From UBA2210 sp036825195 (GTDB lineage Bacteria > Desulfobacterota > Syntrophia > Syntrophales > UBA2210), in assembly GCA_036825195.1 (NCBI GenBank), contig DAISYQ010000006.1:57838-121837 (forward strand): a stretch of 64,000 nucleotides of DNA, read 5' to 3'. A program made the position numbers and the translations under genes. The notes below the pieces were generated by a model. The model worked only from the letters and a program-made list of their open reading frames with translations, made no database searches and was not told the origin of the DNA. Shown piece by piece: positions 1 to 8,390 of the stretch (position 1 is its first letter; each line of letters starts with the position of its first letter).

Positions 1-151
1 GCACCATAGCTATATTGGACGCGTAATCTCCATGAGAGCCTTCTTTGGGTAGCTCTACTTCTATGGGAGGAATGTCCGTTTTCTTTAATAGTTCTTTTTT
101 AATACAGGAATTGATCGATTCTTCGAGGAGTCTGGTAAGTTTCTTTTTCAT
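1..151 (-). CDS. argS: Arginyl-tRNA synthetase, N-terminal 50 residues (cut by window start)
   Basis: Reading the minus strand from the ATG at 149-151 gives an open frame of 50 codons that runs off the window. It opens MKKKLTRLLEESIN and contains the motif GSHGDYASNIAM at about residues 38-49, typical of the N-terminal additional domain of class I arginyl-tRNA synthetases (charging of tRNA-Arg with arginine in the cytoplasm). The frame is too short for the HIGH and KMSKS catalytic motifs, which would lie outside the window. A hairpin at 184-208 separates it from the small cysteine-rich gene upstream, so argS may have its own promoter near 152-180. No strong Shine-Dalgarno sequence is visible close to this ATG. 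Confidence 0.85.
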   Translation of the reverse strand, partial: MKKKLTRLLEESINSCIKKELLKKTDIPPIEVELPKEGSHGDYASNIAMV

Positions 152-183
152 AGGTCTGAGTGAATTCTTCCTTATGCACAAAA

Positions 184-208
184 CGAAAAAGTTGGCCCGA
201 AAGCCAAC
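184..208 (-). terminator. Rho-independent terminator after the four-cysteine protein
   Basis: A perfect 6-bp stem (GTTGGC 191-196 with GCCAAC 203-208) encloses a 6-nt loop. On the minus strand it is followed by a T-rich tract (186-190 and beyond). It lies between the small cysteine-rich gene and argS and reads in their direction. Confidence 0.65.
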
Positions 209-267
209 CTTTCTCAAATAACTTCAAAGCGGTACAGCTCTATACGCCTTTCACCCGCTTTGTCGAT

Positions 268-438
268 TTATCTATTATCCATTTTTTCTATTTCGTCAAT
301 ATCTTTATCTTTGATGGCAAGATCTCTTGTAAAATCGGGGCAATTAACTTTTCCACTGGCGTCCTTGGAGACGGTAAACCGTTTGGCACAGGTTCCTCTC
401 CATGCACATATAGAGCAATATCTCTTCTGTGTACCCAT
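268..438 (-). CDS. Small four-cysteine protein (56 aa), function unknown
   Basis: The ATG at 436-438 is preceded by a clear GGAGG at a spacing of about 7 nt, and the frame ends at TAA 268-270. The product is 56 residues and begins MGTQKRYCSICAWRGTC. Four cysteines (8, 11, 17, 33) in a C-x2-C-x5-C-x15-C arrangement suggest a metal or Fe-S binding knuckle, with the last one in a CPDFTRD motif. The C-terminal tail is acidic and lysine-rich (IKDKDIDEIEK). I recall similar short proteins in other deltaproteobacteria but cannot name a family or function. It lies alone between the pilus operon and argS and is followed by a terminator, so it is probably expressed independently. The good ribosome binding site and coherent composition support a real gene. 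Confidence 0.7.
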   Translation of the reverse strand: MGTQKRYCSICAWRGTCAKRFTVSKDASGKVNCPDFTRDLAIKDKDIDEIEKMDNR

Positions 439-521
439 GAACCCTACCTCCGATCTATAAATCTTTTATCTAATGATATATGTAGGGCTTTTTCAAGTCA
501 AGGAATTTCGACTTTTCGTTC

Positions 522-974
522 CTATTTTATAATGGTGGATTCCCAGAAGGGGACCTTATCAAAAAAAGAATATTTACGAAGATCGTTTCTGGTTTTCACG
601 CTATCTGGTAGTTGGTAGATCTCCCGTGCCTGTATCGTTCCATCGGGGAGTTCAAATCCTCGTATGAAAATTTTCTGTCCTCTCTTGAGAAAAGCCAGAG
701 TAATATCGCTCCCGCTGGAGCTTTTTACCATGGTTCTGAATTGTTTGTTCCCTTTTCTGAAGTCAACCAGTTCAATGGTTTTTTCGCCCGCTATCAGGTA
801 TTTGTTTTGTGGGTGTACCTTCATGACCGTTGTCTGGAGCGTAAAAAAGTCGAGATCTGCCGACTCGTTTATCGTACCGTTGTTGCCTGCCTGTATGGCC
901 TGGGCAAGGGCAAGACAGACAAATAGTACGACACAAAGGCCAATAAATTTTATTCCGTTCCTTCTGGAATGCAT
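522..974 (-). CDS. Secreted protein at the end of the minor-pilin operon, function unknown
   Basis: 150 residues. The start ATG has an excellent AAGGAGG Shine-Dalgarno sequence 5-6 nt upstream. Residues 1-29 form a classical signal peptide (a basic start, a hydrophobic stretch GLCVVLFVCLALA, then AQA-type cleavage), so the mature protein should be periplasmic or outer-membrane associated. The mature part is mixed beta/alpha (TTVMKVHPQNKYLIAGEKTIEL, then KRGQKIFIRGFELPDGTIQAREIYQL), which resembles a small OB- or beta-barrel-like domain. No cysteine remains for lipidation. It lies 52 bp after pilY1 and is the last gene of the pilD-pilY1 run, so it is probably co-transcribed and may act with PilY1 or the pilus. 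I do not recognise a named family. Confidence 0.7.
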   Translation of the reverse strand: MHSRRNGIKFIGLCVVLFVCLALAQAIQAGNNGTINESADLDFFTLQTTVMKVHPQNKYLIAGEKTIELVDFRKGNKQFRTMVKSSSGSDITLAFLKRGQKIFIRGFELPDGTIQAREIYQLPDSVKTRNDLRKYSFFDKVPFWESTIIK

Positions 975-1026
975 GATGCCTCCTTATGCATATGGGTCCA
1001 TATAGAATATATTTCCGTGAAAGCGG

Positions 1027-3996
1027 TTACTCATGAAGTTCCCGCCAGTAAAACACGTTAATATCCATCGTTGCCACCGGGTCTTCCGGTGCTACTCCAC
1101 CTTCAATTCCGATATAGATCTTCGGCCCGGTTTCTCGTACGGCAATGATTGGTGCGGTCGGGATGGCGGTACCGATTTCCTTAACACGATCCTGTTTTCC
1201 GCGCTCTACCACCTCTCCCTCTGCATCGGTTTCGGTAGTACTGTTGTAGTCATGCACGGCCCCTCCGGTGAGATAATTGACCGCATAGAGACGTGCTACG
1301 CCTCTTGCCGTCGGTGCCCCGCACGGATCTTCCGGATCACCAGCACTCGTTTCGGAAGCAGGCGTGTAGGTCGTAAAATAGACAACACCGGCAAAGACCG
1401 TCGGGGATGCCGTCACCTTCTCACCTGTATGCTCCAATCGTATGTACCATCCTTTGGAAGCTTTAAGGGCCTCGGCGGTTTGTATCTTTTGCTCGTCAGT
1501 ACCCATCTGTATCAGATCGTCGGTGACATCCACCAGGTCGGATTCCGTTATGGTTGTGAATGTTCCGCTGTCCTCCCAATTGTTCTTGATTGAATACATC
1601 CTGTTTACGACGCCTGTCTCACCGGGATCCGCTCTGTCTCCGGTCCCGAAGAATATGACTTCACCGAAAGATTCCTTGACACCATCGGGGGCGTAAAAGA
1701 TTTTCTTCCTTGTACCGTCCGCTATCGGGGCTGAGAAGAGTTTTCTGCCGGACCACGTGCCGTCTTTATCATTGTCTTCGAAGGCAAACATGTTGCCTCC
1801 GAGGTCTCCGGCATATACGCTGTTGACGATGGCGTCCGAATCGGTGTCGAAGCCTGAGGTAGACACGATGCAGTGTGTCATAGAGGCGAAGTTGTTCGCA
1901 TTAAAGTTCAGGCTGCTGAGTGCGCCGTTGGTAGTCTTTATTGCGAAGACCGAGCGTCCTTCATTGTCGGAGGATTCGGGTGTGGATGCATCCTGATTCG
2001 TATCATATCCCCCTGTCATCAGGAATACCGTTTCCGATCCGCTCGAGGTTTGGATGGTGCATATCTCCGGTTTACACCAGGATTGTCCGAGAGTCTCTGC
2101 TCCCAATATGTCCGAGTGTATCGTATACAGATAGGATGGCGAGGTAACGGATGAGACATCAAGGGCGTAGTAGTTGTTTCCTCCCCGCCGTTCTCCAAAA
2201 AACAGAATTTTCTGGCTGGTCCCTTCATGTACCACCGGTGAGCCGTCAACAAAGTAGTCATGATCGGCCGTTAAGAGCAACGGCAGACGACCGAGCTGGT
2301 TCGGCGGTATGAAAGCCCACCGTTCTCTTCCGTCGCTGTCATCGAAACAGTGCATCATCCCGTCATTGCTCCCTGCGAATAGGATAGTACTTGTCGAACT
2401 GTAATGAATAATCGCTGGCTCTGAATGGAGGATGTCCCCCAGTATCCAGAGGCTGTTGTAGCCGTATATGTCATTGATCAGGCTTATTCTCTGAGAATCG
2501 CTGGTTACTCCTAATGTGGTGTTGGTGATCAGTGCGTTGTCTGCTGAGAATAAGTTGTCCGCATGGATAAGGGATGATTGAGTTCCCATGTAGGTGTATA
2601 TGCTTCTGCTTGCCTGATCGAGCATGACCTCCCCAACGCCGCCGGCGGCCACATTCGGACCATCAGGGGTGGGCGACCAGTAGGAAAGGGCATTGTCTTT
2701 TATCGTTCCATCGGCCATGGTGGCCAGATTCCCGTTTACGTCTATCAGATTTCCGTTCGAGTCCAAGCCGTATTTCTTGAGATTTCCCAGCCATGTACCG
2801 CTCTGCTGGGGTTTGAAGAATCCCAGATAGATGCGATCTCCCGCATAGGTCCTATTCATCCTGCTGACCGGGACAACGGGAGAGACAAACATGGCGTTCG
2901 CCTCCGATATGTTGGACATGATCGCTTCGAATGCCTCCGATAAACCTGATATGCTGTTGGCCGTGTAATAATCTCCACCGCCGTTCAATGCGGTGTCCTG
3001 AAGCAGTTGCTGATCTGTTTTGAAGCCTATGGTGTAGGTGGTGATATTCTGTTTCTCAAAAGAGGTTCCTGTTCCGAGTGTGGGATTGCAGTCGTTTTCG
3101 TAGAGGTATTTTGCCACATCATCCAGATAATCCGTTCCATAACTTTCGTACCAGCCTGGATCACTGCCGTCCCCGTCATAGTCACCGATGGTATCTCCGT
3201 TGATATAGGTTCCCGATGTGAGCTTTGTGTTGTTGTCCATGGTCGGGGCGCCATCCGTCATGAGAATGATGTAGTTCTTCTGGCACCGTTCCTCCATGGG
3301 TGACGTGTATGTAGTGCTGCCGTTGAACCAGCTTTGTTTGCCGGCGAAGTAAAGTCCTGCTTCTGCCAGGGTCTCTGCAAGAGGTGTCCAGGTAGTGGCG
3401 CTGAGGGCGTTGATCGTATTTATCAGGGTGGTCTTATCGGTGCCGCATCCGCTGACGATGTGCCCTCCTTCAGATTCATTGAAGATCATAAGACCGAATC
3501 TCACATTATCTGTAATGGTTATGAGATTGGTAATAACTTCTTTGGCCACGGATATTCTCGATCTTGCATCTCCGACACCGGATTCGTCATAATTCATGTA
3601 ATTTCCCAGGCGAAGTGTTTTCTGACTTCCACCGCAGGTGTAACTCCCCGAGTATATCCGTGCCCTGGTGGCGTAGCCCTTTGTGAGGAGTTCCTGTTTT
3701 ACTGACTCACAATTCAGGCTATTGACATCATTGGCAAACCATACCCAGGACCCTCTGCTTTTTTGATAGACCGTATTGGTTGAGTAGGGACCGGAGTATG
3801 TTGTTGCCGGATCGTAATATTCGCCACCGATGTCAACAGTGCCCATACTCCCAGAGTTATCAAATATTATTAAAATATTAGGCTGGAGCGAGATGGTTAC
3901 TGTACCATAAATCTCCGTGTCATCCGCTATGAGTATTCTCGGCACAGCAAGCAGAATGACGGCCATTATGATTGTTATAAGCCAGGCCCGTTTCAT
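1027..3996 (-). CDS. pilY1: PilY1-type pilus tip adhesin (VWA + PilY/PilC beta-propeller)
   Basis: 989 residues. The N-terminus is a signal peptide (about 1-25). A von Willebrand factor A domain follows, with an intact MIDAS start DNSGS at 46-50 and a later TDGAPT segment. The second half carries the PilY1/PilC beta-propeller signature (FAGSNDGMMHCFDDSDGRERW) and a calcium-loop-like stretch DTDSDAIVNSVYAGDLGGN, as in the Pseudomonas PilY1 Ca site. Family members sit at the type IV pilus tip or the cell surface and promote pilus assembly, adhesion and mechanosensing. It follows the minor pilins pilV/W/X, the usual gene order. The Shine-Dalgarno GGGGAG lies 8 nt before the ATG. Length is within the normal 900-1200 range and no break is visible. 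Confidence 0.93.
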   Translation of the reverse strand: MKRAWLITIIMAVILLAVPRILIADDTEIYGTVTISLQPNILIIFDNSGSMGTVDIGGEYYDPATTYSGPYSTNTVYQKSRGSWVWFANDVNSLNCESVKQELLTKGYATRARIYSGSYTCGGSQKTLRLGNYMNYDESGVGDARSRISVAKEVITNLITITDNVRFGLMIFNESEGGHIVSGCGTDKTTLINTINALSATTWTPLAETLAEAGLYFAGKQSWFNGSTTYTSPMEERCQKNYIILMTDGAPTMDNNTKLTSGTYINGDTIGDYDGDGSDPGWYESYGTDYLDDVAKYLYENDCNPTLGTGTSFEKQNITTYTIGFKTDQQLLQDTALNGGGDYYTANSISGLSEAFEAIMSNISEANAMFVSPVVPVSRMNRTYAGDRIYLGFFKPQQSGTWLGNLKKYGLDSNGNLIDVNGNLATMADGTIKDNALSYWSPTPDGPNVAAGGVGEVMLDQASRSIYTYMGTQSSLIHADNLFSADNALITNTTLGVTSDSQRISLINDIYGYNSLWILGDILHSEPAIIHYSSTSTILFAGSNDGMMHCFDDSDGRERWAFIPPNQLGRLPLLLTADHDYFVDGSPVVHEGTSQKILFFGERRGGNNYYALDVSSVTSPSYLYTIHSDILGAETLGQSWCKPEICTIQTSSGSETVFLMTGGYDTNQDASTPESSDNEGRSVFAIKTTNGALSSLNFNANNFASMTHCIVSTSGFDTDSDAIVNSVYAGDLGGNMFAFEDNDKDGTWSGRKLFSAPIADGTRKKIFYAPDGVKESFGEVIFFGTGDRADPGETGVVNRMYSIKNNWEDSGTFTTITESDLVDVTDDLIQMGTDEQKIQTAEALKASKGWYIRLEHTGEKVTASPTVFAGVVYFTTYTPASETSAGDPEDPCGAPTARGVARLYAVNYLTGGAVHDYNSTTETDAEGEVVERGKQDRVKEIGTAIPTAPIIAVRETGPKIYIGIEGGVAPEDPVATMDINVFYWRELHE

Positions 3997-4024
3997 GGCA
4001 TATTCTCCCCTTTACGTTCTTGTA

Positions 4025-4561
4025 TTACTGACTCTTGTTAAATACCTTCCATACCCCCGTCTGTATCCGGATATTGCCGCTCCCGGAGGTCGTTGTAATA
4101 CCGTACCTGTGCACCTCAAAATGTTTCATGCTGTATCCAGATCCGCTCGGAGGTGAGTCTCTGTGAAGTCGTGCCGGAAGCGTATTCGCCCCGGTGCTCA
4201 ATCCCGTAATAGGCGTGTTCGTACTTTCTATACAGCGGATTTCCGCTGTCGTGTCATTGAGGACGCTGGTGTACGATGCAACGGTTTCTCCGGCTGTCAG
4301 AAAGGTAGTGGTCAACCATAGACTGGGATTCTCCATCGTATTTATCAGGACACCCTCGTTGTTGTAAAAGGTGCCTGTATACTGATTTTCATTACCGGCG
4401 ATCTGCATCTCGATTGTCGAAGTTGTAGTTGCCGCGATGCCTATGATAGTCATGACAGCGAGTATCAACACCGCGGCGACAAGGGCAAACCCCTTTTCGT
4501 TGTTTATACTGTTTTTGTTGTCTGTTGCCATGATGTATCTCTTTCTCATATTCATAATCAT
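4025..4561 (-). CDS. pilX: PilX-like minor pilin
   Basis: 178 residues. After a short polar leader comes EKGFALVAAVLILAVMTIIGIAA, the PilX N-terminal hydrophobic helix that anchors minor pilins, followed by TSTIEMQIAGNE, characteristic of PilX (PF14341-type). The C-terminal part is a variable periplasmic domain ending IQTGVWKVFNKSQ. The ATG at 4561 overlaps the pilW stop by 4 bp (ATGA) with AGGA upstream, so translation is probably coupled; a second ATG at 4531 is possible. The cleavage site G-FALVA lacks the usual E at +5, a feature tolerated in PilX-type proteins. It is likely part of the pseudopilin complex that primes pilus assembly with PilY1. Confidence 0.88.
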   Translation of the reverse strand: MIMNMRKRYIMATDNKNSINNEKGFALVAAVLILAVMTIIGIAATTTSTIEMQIAGNENQYTGTFYNNEGVLINTMENPSLWLTTTFLTAGETVASYTSVLNDTTAEIRCIESTNTPITGLSTGANTLPARLHRDSPPSGSGYSMKHFEVHRYGITTTSGSGNIRIQTGVWKVFNKSQ

Positions 4562-5169
4562 TGATTCCTGCAGATAACCCTTGAGTTCAGTGTCCGAGAG
4601 AACGTTTGTCCAAGGGAATCTGTTCCGTCACATGTCATTGAAATAACGATAGTCTTTATGGATGCAAGATCTGCCGTAACTACCGGCGAGGCGATGGTGT
4701 TACCGTTTGTGTCCAGATATACCAACGACAGAGCGCTTACATCACTAATAAGGGTTTGCCAGCTTTCGCTTGCAGTTCCTTCATAGAGACATCGCCTGAG
4801 CCTGTCATTGGCCGCATCGTACTCATAGGTTATGCGCTCCTCGTTTTGCGGATTATCGATGATACCGTTCATGTCTGTGTCGTACGTGATCCGTATCTTT
4901 GTGGCGGTAGCTTCTTCAATGCCCGGTACTTCGGTTTCGAGAGGGTCCAACCCCGCCATGCGTATATCTCTGACCATAAAATCAGTCCCTATGCGCACTC
5001 CCTGTTGCGCTTCCGCGACATGATCCTGGGTCTGATACGATCTGTTGGAGGCGATGAATATCCCATAGATTGCTCCTACGGCGATGCCCATTACGGAAAT
5101 TGCTACCAGGATCTCAACCAGTGTAAAACCGCAGGTCCGTATATTGGCTGATGGGCGTGTCCGGTACAT
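4558..5169 (-). CDS. pilW: PilW-like minor pilin
   Basis: The start was chosen at the ATG 5167-5169, which overlaps the pilV TGA by one base (TGATG). The longer frame to 5289 would run deep into pilV. The 203-residue product opens MYRTRPSANIRTCGFTLVEI, a type III (prepilin) signal with the canonical G|FTLVE processing site for PilD, followed by a hydrophobic helix ending near GAIYGIF. The rest resembles PilW: SYQTQDHVAEAQQGVRIGTDFMVRDIRMAG is the family-typical helical segment. It acts in the inner membrane/periplasm as a minor pilin. The coding order pilV-pilW-pilX-pilY1 supports the call. Confidence 0.88.
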   Translation of the reverse strand: MYRTRPSANIRTCGFTLVEILVAISVMGIAVGAIYGIFIASNRSYQTQDHVAEAQQGVRIGTDFMVRDIRMAGLDPLETEVPGIEEATATKIRITYDTDMNGIIDNPQNEERITYEYDAANDRLRRCLYEGTASESWQTLISDVSALSLVYLDTNGNTIASPVVTADLASIKTIVISMTCDGTDSLGQTFSRTLNSRVICRNQ

Positions 5170-5576
5170 CAATATCCTCCCCCTCTGCTGATAGTGTTCA
5201 GTGATACGCTGTGGGTATTTCCTCCTGTTATCCATGATACCGTCACAGTCACTGTGCGTGAATTGGTCCCGGAAGGGCCGATTTGCCAATTCCGGGTATA
5301 TATCCCATCCTGATCACTGCCACTGGTAGCCAGGCCGGTTATGTCCGCACTGCTTTTCAGCTCTTCCAGTTTGTCCTGTGCCAGGAATATGGCGTGCGAA
5401 ATATCATTCCCGGTTTTGTTCCCGTGGATCGCACTGACCTGCATCGAGGCTATGGCCAGAAGTCCTATGGTGAGTATGAATATGGCTATCAGTACCTCGA
5501 TGATGGTAAATCCCCCGTCACCGGGCAGTCCTTTCTTGATGTGTCGCGATGTTTTGGCAGTTCTATTAATCGACAT
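5169..5576 (-). CDS. pilV: PilV-like minor pilin
   Basis: 135 residues. The prepilin leader is long and basic (MSINRTAKTSRHIKKGLPGDGG), then the FTIIEVLIAIFILTIGLLAIA helix with Glu at +5. The sequence after it (SMQVSAIHGNKTGNDISHA) is typical of PilV/type IV pilus modification proteins. The ATG overlaps the upstream fimT/gspH-like gene by 11 bp and has GGAG upstream; the stop overlaps the pilW start by one base. PilD would cleave between G and F. Role: minor pilin in the pilus-priming complex. Confidence 0.88.
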   Translation of the reverse strand: MSINRTAKTSRHIKKGLPGDGGFTIIEVLIAIFILTIGLLAIASMQVSAIHGNKTGNDISHAIFLAQDKLEELKSSADITGLATSGSDQDGIYTRNWQIGPSGTNSRTVTVTVSWITGGNTHSVSLNTISRGGGY

Positions 5577-6099
5577 CTATCCAATCTCCACCGTCAGTAC
5601 TTGTACCGATCTGTATACGGCCAACCATGGACAGGACCACACTTCGGTAATTATTTTTTGTGTTTTTCATATAAACATGTCCTCCGAATCCGTTGGGGAG
5701 TCCCCTCCCATCAAAGCGGAATCGTGGCACACCCCCTGCAAAACTGGCTTCGTACATGGTGACATGGAGGGGAATGTGTACGGTTTTGACGAGTGGCTCT
5801 GTTCCATCCTGGATGTTATTTCCGGCAATTCCTCCACCTTCTCCGTTATCCACAAAGGCCTCATAGCTGTTGTTCCCGGTGTCGAAGTCCATGACCACTC
5901 GCGCATTTTCACGGATAGCTCTCAACTTTGACAGTTCCATGTCGGATTTAAGGTTTCTGATTGCTGATTTCAGGTTTGCGTCTACTGAGTACTGCTGAAG
6001 AGCAGGCGTGGCTATGCCGACCACAATTCCTATGACCATGAATACTATCATGAGCTCTATCAACGTAAAGCCGGCTTTTTTATGTCTGACAGTCATCAT
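5566..6099 (-). CDS. fimT: GspH/FimT-family pseudopilin
   Basis: 177 residues, opening MMTVRHKKAGFTLIELMIVF, a textbook prepilin cleavage site (KAG|FTLIE) and N-terminal helix. The region LKSAIRNLKSDMELSKLRAIRENA is the GspH/FimT family hallmark, and the C-terminal part is a beta-rich globular domain (RFRFDGRGLPNGFGGHVYM). It is the first pilin-like gene after pilD, 6 bp away, with AGG upstream of the start. Minor pilins of this type share the inner-membrane assembly platform with PilV/W/X. I use fimT for the family; gspH would be equally fair. Confidence 0.86.
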   Translation of the reverse strand: MMTVRHKKAGFTLIELMIVFMVIGIVVGIATPALQQYSVDANLKSAIRNLKSDMELSKLRAIRENARVVMDFDTGNNSYEAFVDNGEGGGIAGNNIQDGTEPLVKTVHIPLHVTMYEASFAGGVPRFRFDGRGLPNGFGGHVYMKNTKNNYRSVVLSMVGRIQIGTSTDGGDWIDVD

Positions 6100-6105
6100 T
6101 TCAGT

Positions 6106-6882
6106 CTACCTGTAAAATACGAGGTTCATAACCATATTGCCCCAAAATATATAGGCGAGGGCGCCGATAGACAGGAATGGTCCGAAAGGAATGGCGTATT
6201 TTGAGTCTTGTCCCTTTGCGATCATGACGGAAATACCTGCAACCGCTCCGATAAGAGAGCTTGCCATAATAATGAACCACAGAGACTGCCATCCGAGAAA
6301 TCCTCCAAGCATGGCAAGCAGTTTTATGTCTCCGCCCCCCATTCCGTCTCTCTTTGTCAGGAGCTGGTATATAAGGGCGACCAGATAGAGCGATCCCCCA
6401 CCTATCAGTATTCCTATCAGAGAATCCTTGATGGAAACATCCATAACAAAGATGGCAGCCAGGGCAAACAGGGGTATTCCCGGAAGTGTGATTATGTCCG
6501 GGATAATCTGGTGCTTCAGGTCAATAAAGGTTATGACGATCAGGGCGCATGTGAACACAAAGGAAAGAAGATACTCGAATGATAGACCGTATTTTCGGAA
6601 CAGAATAAACGACATGACAGCGGTCAACAGTTCGACTGCAGGATAGATTGGTGATATCCTTTCGTGGCAGTTTCTGCATTTTCCTCTGAGGAAAATGTAA
6701 CTGATAATCGGTATGTTATCGTAGAACTTTACGGGATGCCCGCAGGTCGGGCAGTGAGATGCAGGGAACGCGATGGATTTTCCGGATGGAATTCTGTAGA
6801 TGCATACATTCAGAAAGCTTCCCACGATAGCCCCCAGAATTGCCGAGAAGATTTGAGCAAGGCATTCAATATTCGGCAACAT
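6106..6882 (-). CDS. pilD: Prepilin peptidase / N-methyltransferase
   Basis: 258 residues from the ATG at 6882, chosen over a GTG at 6894 because AGGTGG lies about 7 nt upstream of the ATG. The protein has the N-terminal methyltransferase domain with the zinc knuckle CPTCGH...CRNCHERIS (two CxxC pairs) and the aspartic protease motifs: D in TFIDLKHQIIPD and the GMGGGDIKLLA motif (GxGD). About eight hydrophobic segments place it in the inner membrane. PilD removes the leader peptide of prepilins and N-methylates the new N-terminal residue. It heads the minor pilin operon whose products are its substrates. No major pilin pilA is in the window. Confidence 0.95.
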   Translation of the reverse strand: MLPNIECLAQIFSAILGAIVGSFLNVCIYRIPSGKSIAFPASHCPTCGHPVKFYDNIPIISYIFLRGKCRNCHERISPIYPAVELLTAVMSFILFRKYGLSFEYLLSFVFTCALIVITFIDLKHQIIPDIITLPGIPLFALAAIFVMDVSIKDSLIGILIGGGSLYLVALIYQLLTKRDGMGGGDIKLLAMLGGFLGWQSLWFIIMASSLIGAVAGISVMIAKGQDSKYAIPFGPFLSIGALAYIFWGNMVMNLVFYR

Positions 6883-6948
6883 GATCACAACCACCTGTTA
6901 TTTAAGAAAAAGTGCTGAAAATACATTAAGGACAACCCTTTTGTGAAA

Positions 6949-6977
6949 TTTATACTAAAGATAGTGGGTGTTTGCAA
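6949..6977 (-). promoter_or_regulatory. Candidate sigma-70 promoter of the pilD operon
   Basis: On the minus strand a -35 element TTGCAA (6972-6977) and a -10 element TATAAA (6949-6954) are separated by exactly 17 nt. This lies about 65 bp upstream of the pilD start in the gap behind the crp-like gene. Confidence 0.6.
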
Positions 6978-7021
6978 TGAAGTGATTCATGCCCCTCGTG
7001 TGAAGTGTGTCACATGGGTCA

Positions 7022-7711
7022 CTATAGATGGGCACGTATTGCGAGTCGTTCCATATTAAGAATCGTAATTATGTTTCCTTCCGTGCTGACTAATCCCCTT
7101 TCGCGAAGAATCCTCAGTTCCTTATTGATACTTTCCCGTGTGGCTCCAACGATACTGGCCAGATCATTCTGGGTCAGGCGCAGATCGATCTGAATGGGCC
7201 CCCCTTCTTCCTTTTGGTTGCCGTATTTTTGGGACAGCTCTACCAGTCTTCTAGCGAGCCTTGTGGAGATGTTGAGAAAGTGAGCATCTTCCAAAAGATC
7301 ATCCGTCTTACGCAACCGCATTGAGAGATACGATAAGATCGATTGTATGGCCTTTTCGTTATCCTTCAGGAATACCAGAAAATCTTTTTGATTCAGAGCC
7401 AACAACTCGGAAGATTCAAGTGCCACGGCATCAGCGGAGCGCGGTAATCCGTCTAGGAGGGACATTTCACCGAAGAAATCTCCCTCTGAGAGTATTGCCG
7501 GAGCGACTTCGTCACCCATTTCCGAGGGAAGAACAACCTTGACACTTCCGGATTTTACTATATACAGTGTAGTCCCCTCGTCACCTTTGCGGAACAAAGC
7601 CTCTCCCTTTTTCAGAAAACGGCGTTTTAGAGAAGCTGCGAGACGCTCACTGTCATGGTGACTGAGGGACTGAAACAGGTGTACCTTCCTTAAAAAGTTT
7701 TCAAGTTTCAT
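7022..7711 (-). CDS. Crp/Fnr-family transcriptional regulator
   Basis: 229 residues. Residues about 10-125 form the cyclic-nucleotide-binding beta-roll, with the phosphate-binding-cassette sequence FGEMSLLDGLPRSADA. It keeps the Glu and Arg that contact cAMP in CRP, so nucleotide binding is plausible. A long dimerisation helix follows, then a Crp-type winged helix at about 170-220 (LTQNDLASIVGATRESINKEL) with the recognition helix residues R and E. There are no cysteines, so it is not an Fe-S FNR. It stands alone, divergent from yjbQ. Its targets are not evident; the gap downstream of it contains a TGTGTCACA near-palindrome. A cAMP- or other-effector-responsive regulator is the best description. 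Confidence 0.85.
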   Translation of the reverse strand: MKLENFLRKVHLFQSLSHHDSERLAASLKRRFLKKGEALFRKGDEGTTLYIVKSGSVKVVLPSEMGDEVAPAILSEGDFFGEMSLLDGLPRSADAVALESSELLALNQKDFLVFLKDNEKAIQSILSYLSMRLRKTDDLLEDAHFLNISTRLARRLVELSQKYGNQKEEGGPIQIDLRLTQNDLASIVGATRESINKELRILRERGLVSTEGNIITILNMERLAIRAHL

Positions 7712-7914
7712 GGTATTCCTGCCGGATGTTTTTTATGCGATCGAATTCGAACAAACACATATCAGCGTGTTTCAGATTCGTGACAATACAGTACCTGAAA
7801 TAGTAACAACGTGGTAATCTTACGTCAAAAAATGTATTTAGTACAGTATTTTTTCTAAAGGATCAGAACCATTTATTTTCTTATATTACGGTATAAAGAA
7901 GTGAGGGGAAATGT

Positions 7915-8310
7915 ATGGACCAGGTTATTGTAAAAACACATGCACGGTTTGAGATGGTTGATATTACCGGGGAGGTACGATCGATTCTGAAGAAAAAAGG
8001 GATTACAAACGGCGTGTGTTATATTTTTGTGCCTCACACGACCGCGGCGGTTACCATAAATGAGAATGCAGATCCCGATGTCCCGAAAGACATCTTGAAG
8101 GAATTGGATAAAATTATTCCGCTATATGATGACTACCGACATATGGAGGGAAATTCCGCAGCTCACATTAAGGCATCTCTTTTTGGTTCCTCTGAGGTTG
8201 TATTTGTGGAGAATGGCAGCCTTGTTTTAGGCACGTGGCAGTCGATCTTTTTCTGTGAATTCGATGGGCCGAGAACGAGAAAAGTCGTGATCAGGGTACT
8301 CCTCGACTGA
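7915..8310 (+). CDS. yjbQ: YjbQ/UPF0047 family protein
   Basis: 131 residues with the complete UPF0047 pattern: VCYIFVPHTTAAVTINENADPDV, then YRHMEGNSAAHIKASLFGSSEV and GTWQSIFFCEFDGPR. The conserved histidines and the NSAAHIK segment line the likely active site. Members have weak thiamin-phosphate synthase activity (YjbQ of E. coli) but the physiological role is unsettled. The ATG has GAGGGGAAA upstream. It is divergent from the Crp-like gene and precedes the carbonic anhydrase-like gene by about 120 bp. Length equals the family norm. Confidence 0.85.
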   Translation: MDQVIVKTHARFEMVDITGEVRSILKKKGITNGVCYIFVPHTTAAVTINENADPDVPKDILKELDKIIPLYDDYRHMEGNSAAHIKASLFGSSEVVFVENGSLVLGTWQSIFFCEFDGPRTRKVVIRVLLD

Positions 8311-8390
8311 AAGACATATCTTTAAGAAATCCGTAAACAGGCGGCTCTTATCGCAACCGTTGGTTAACCCTTCTACTTTGGAGGCCGCCT

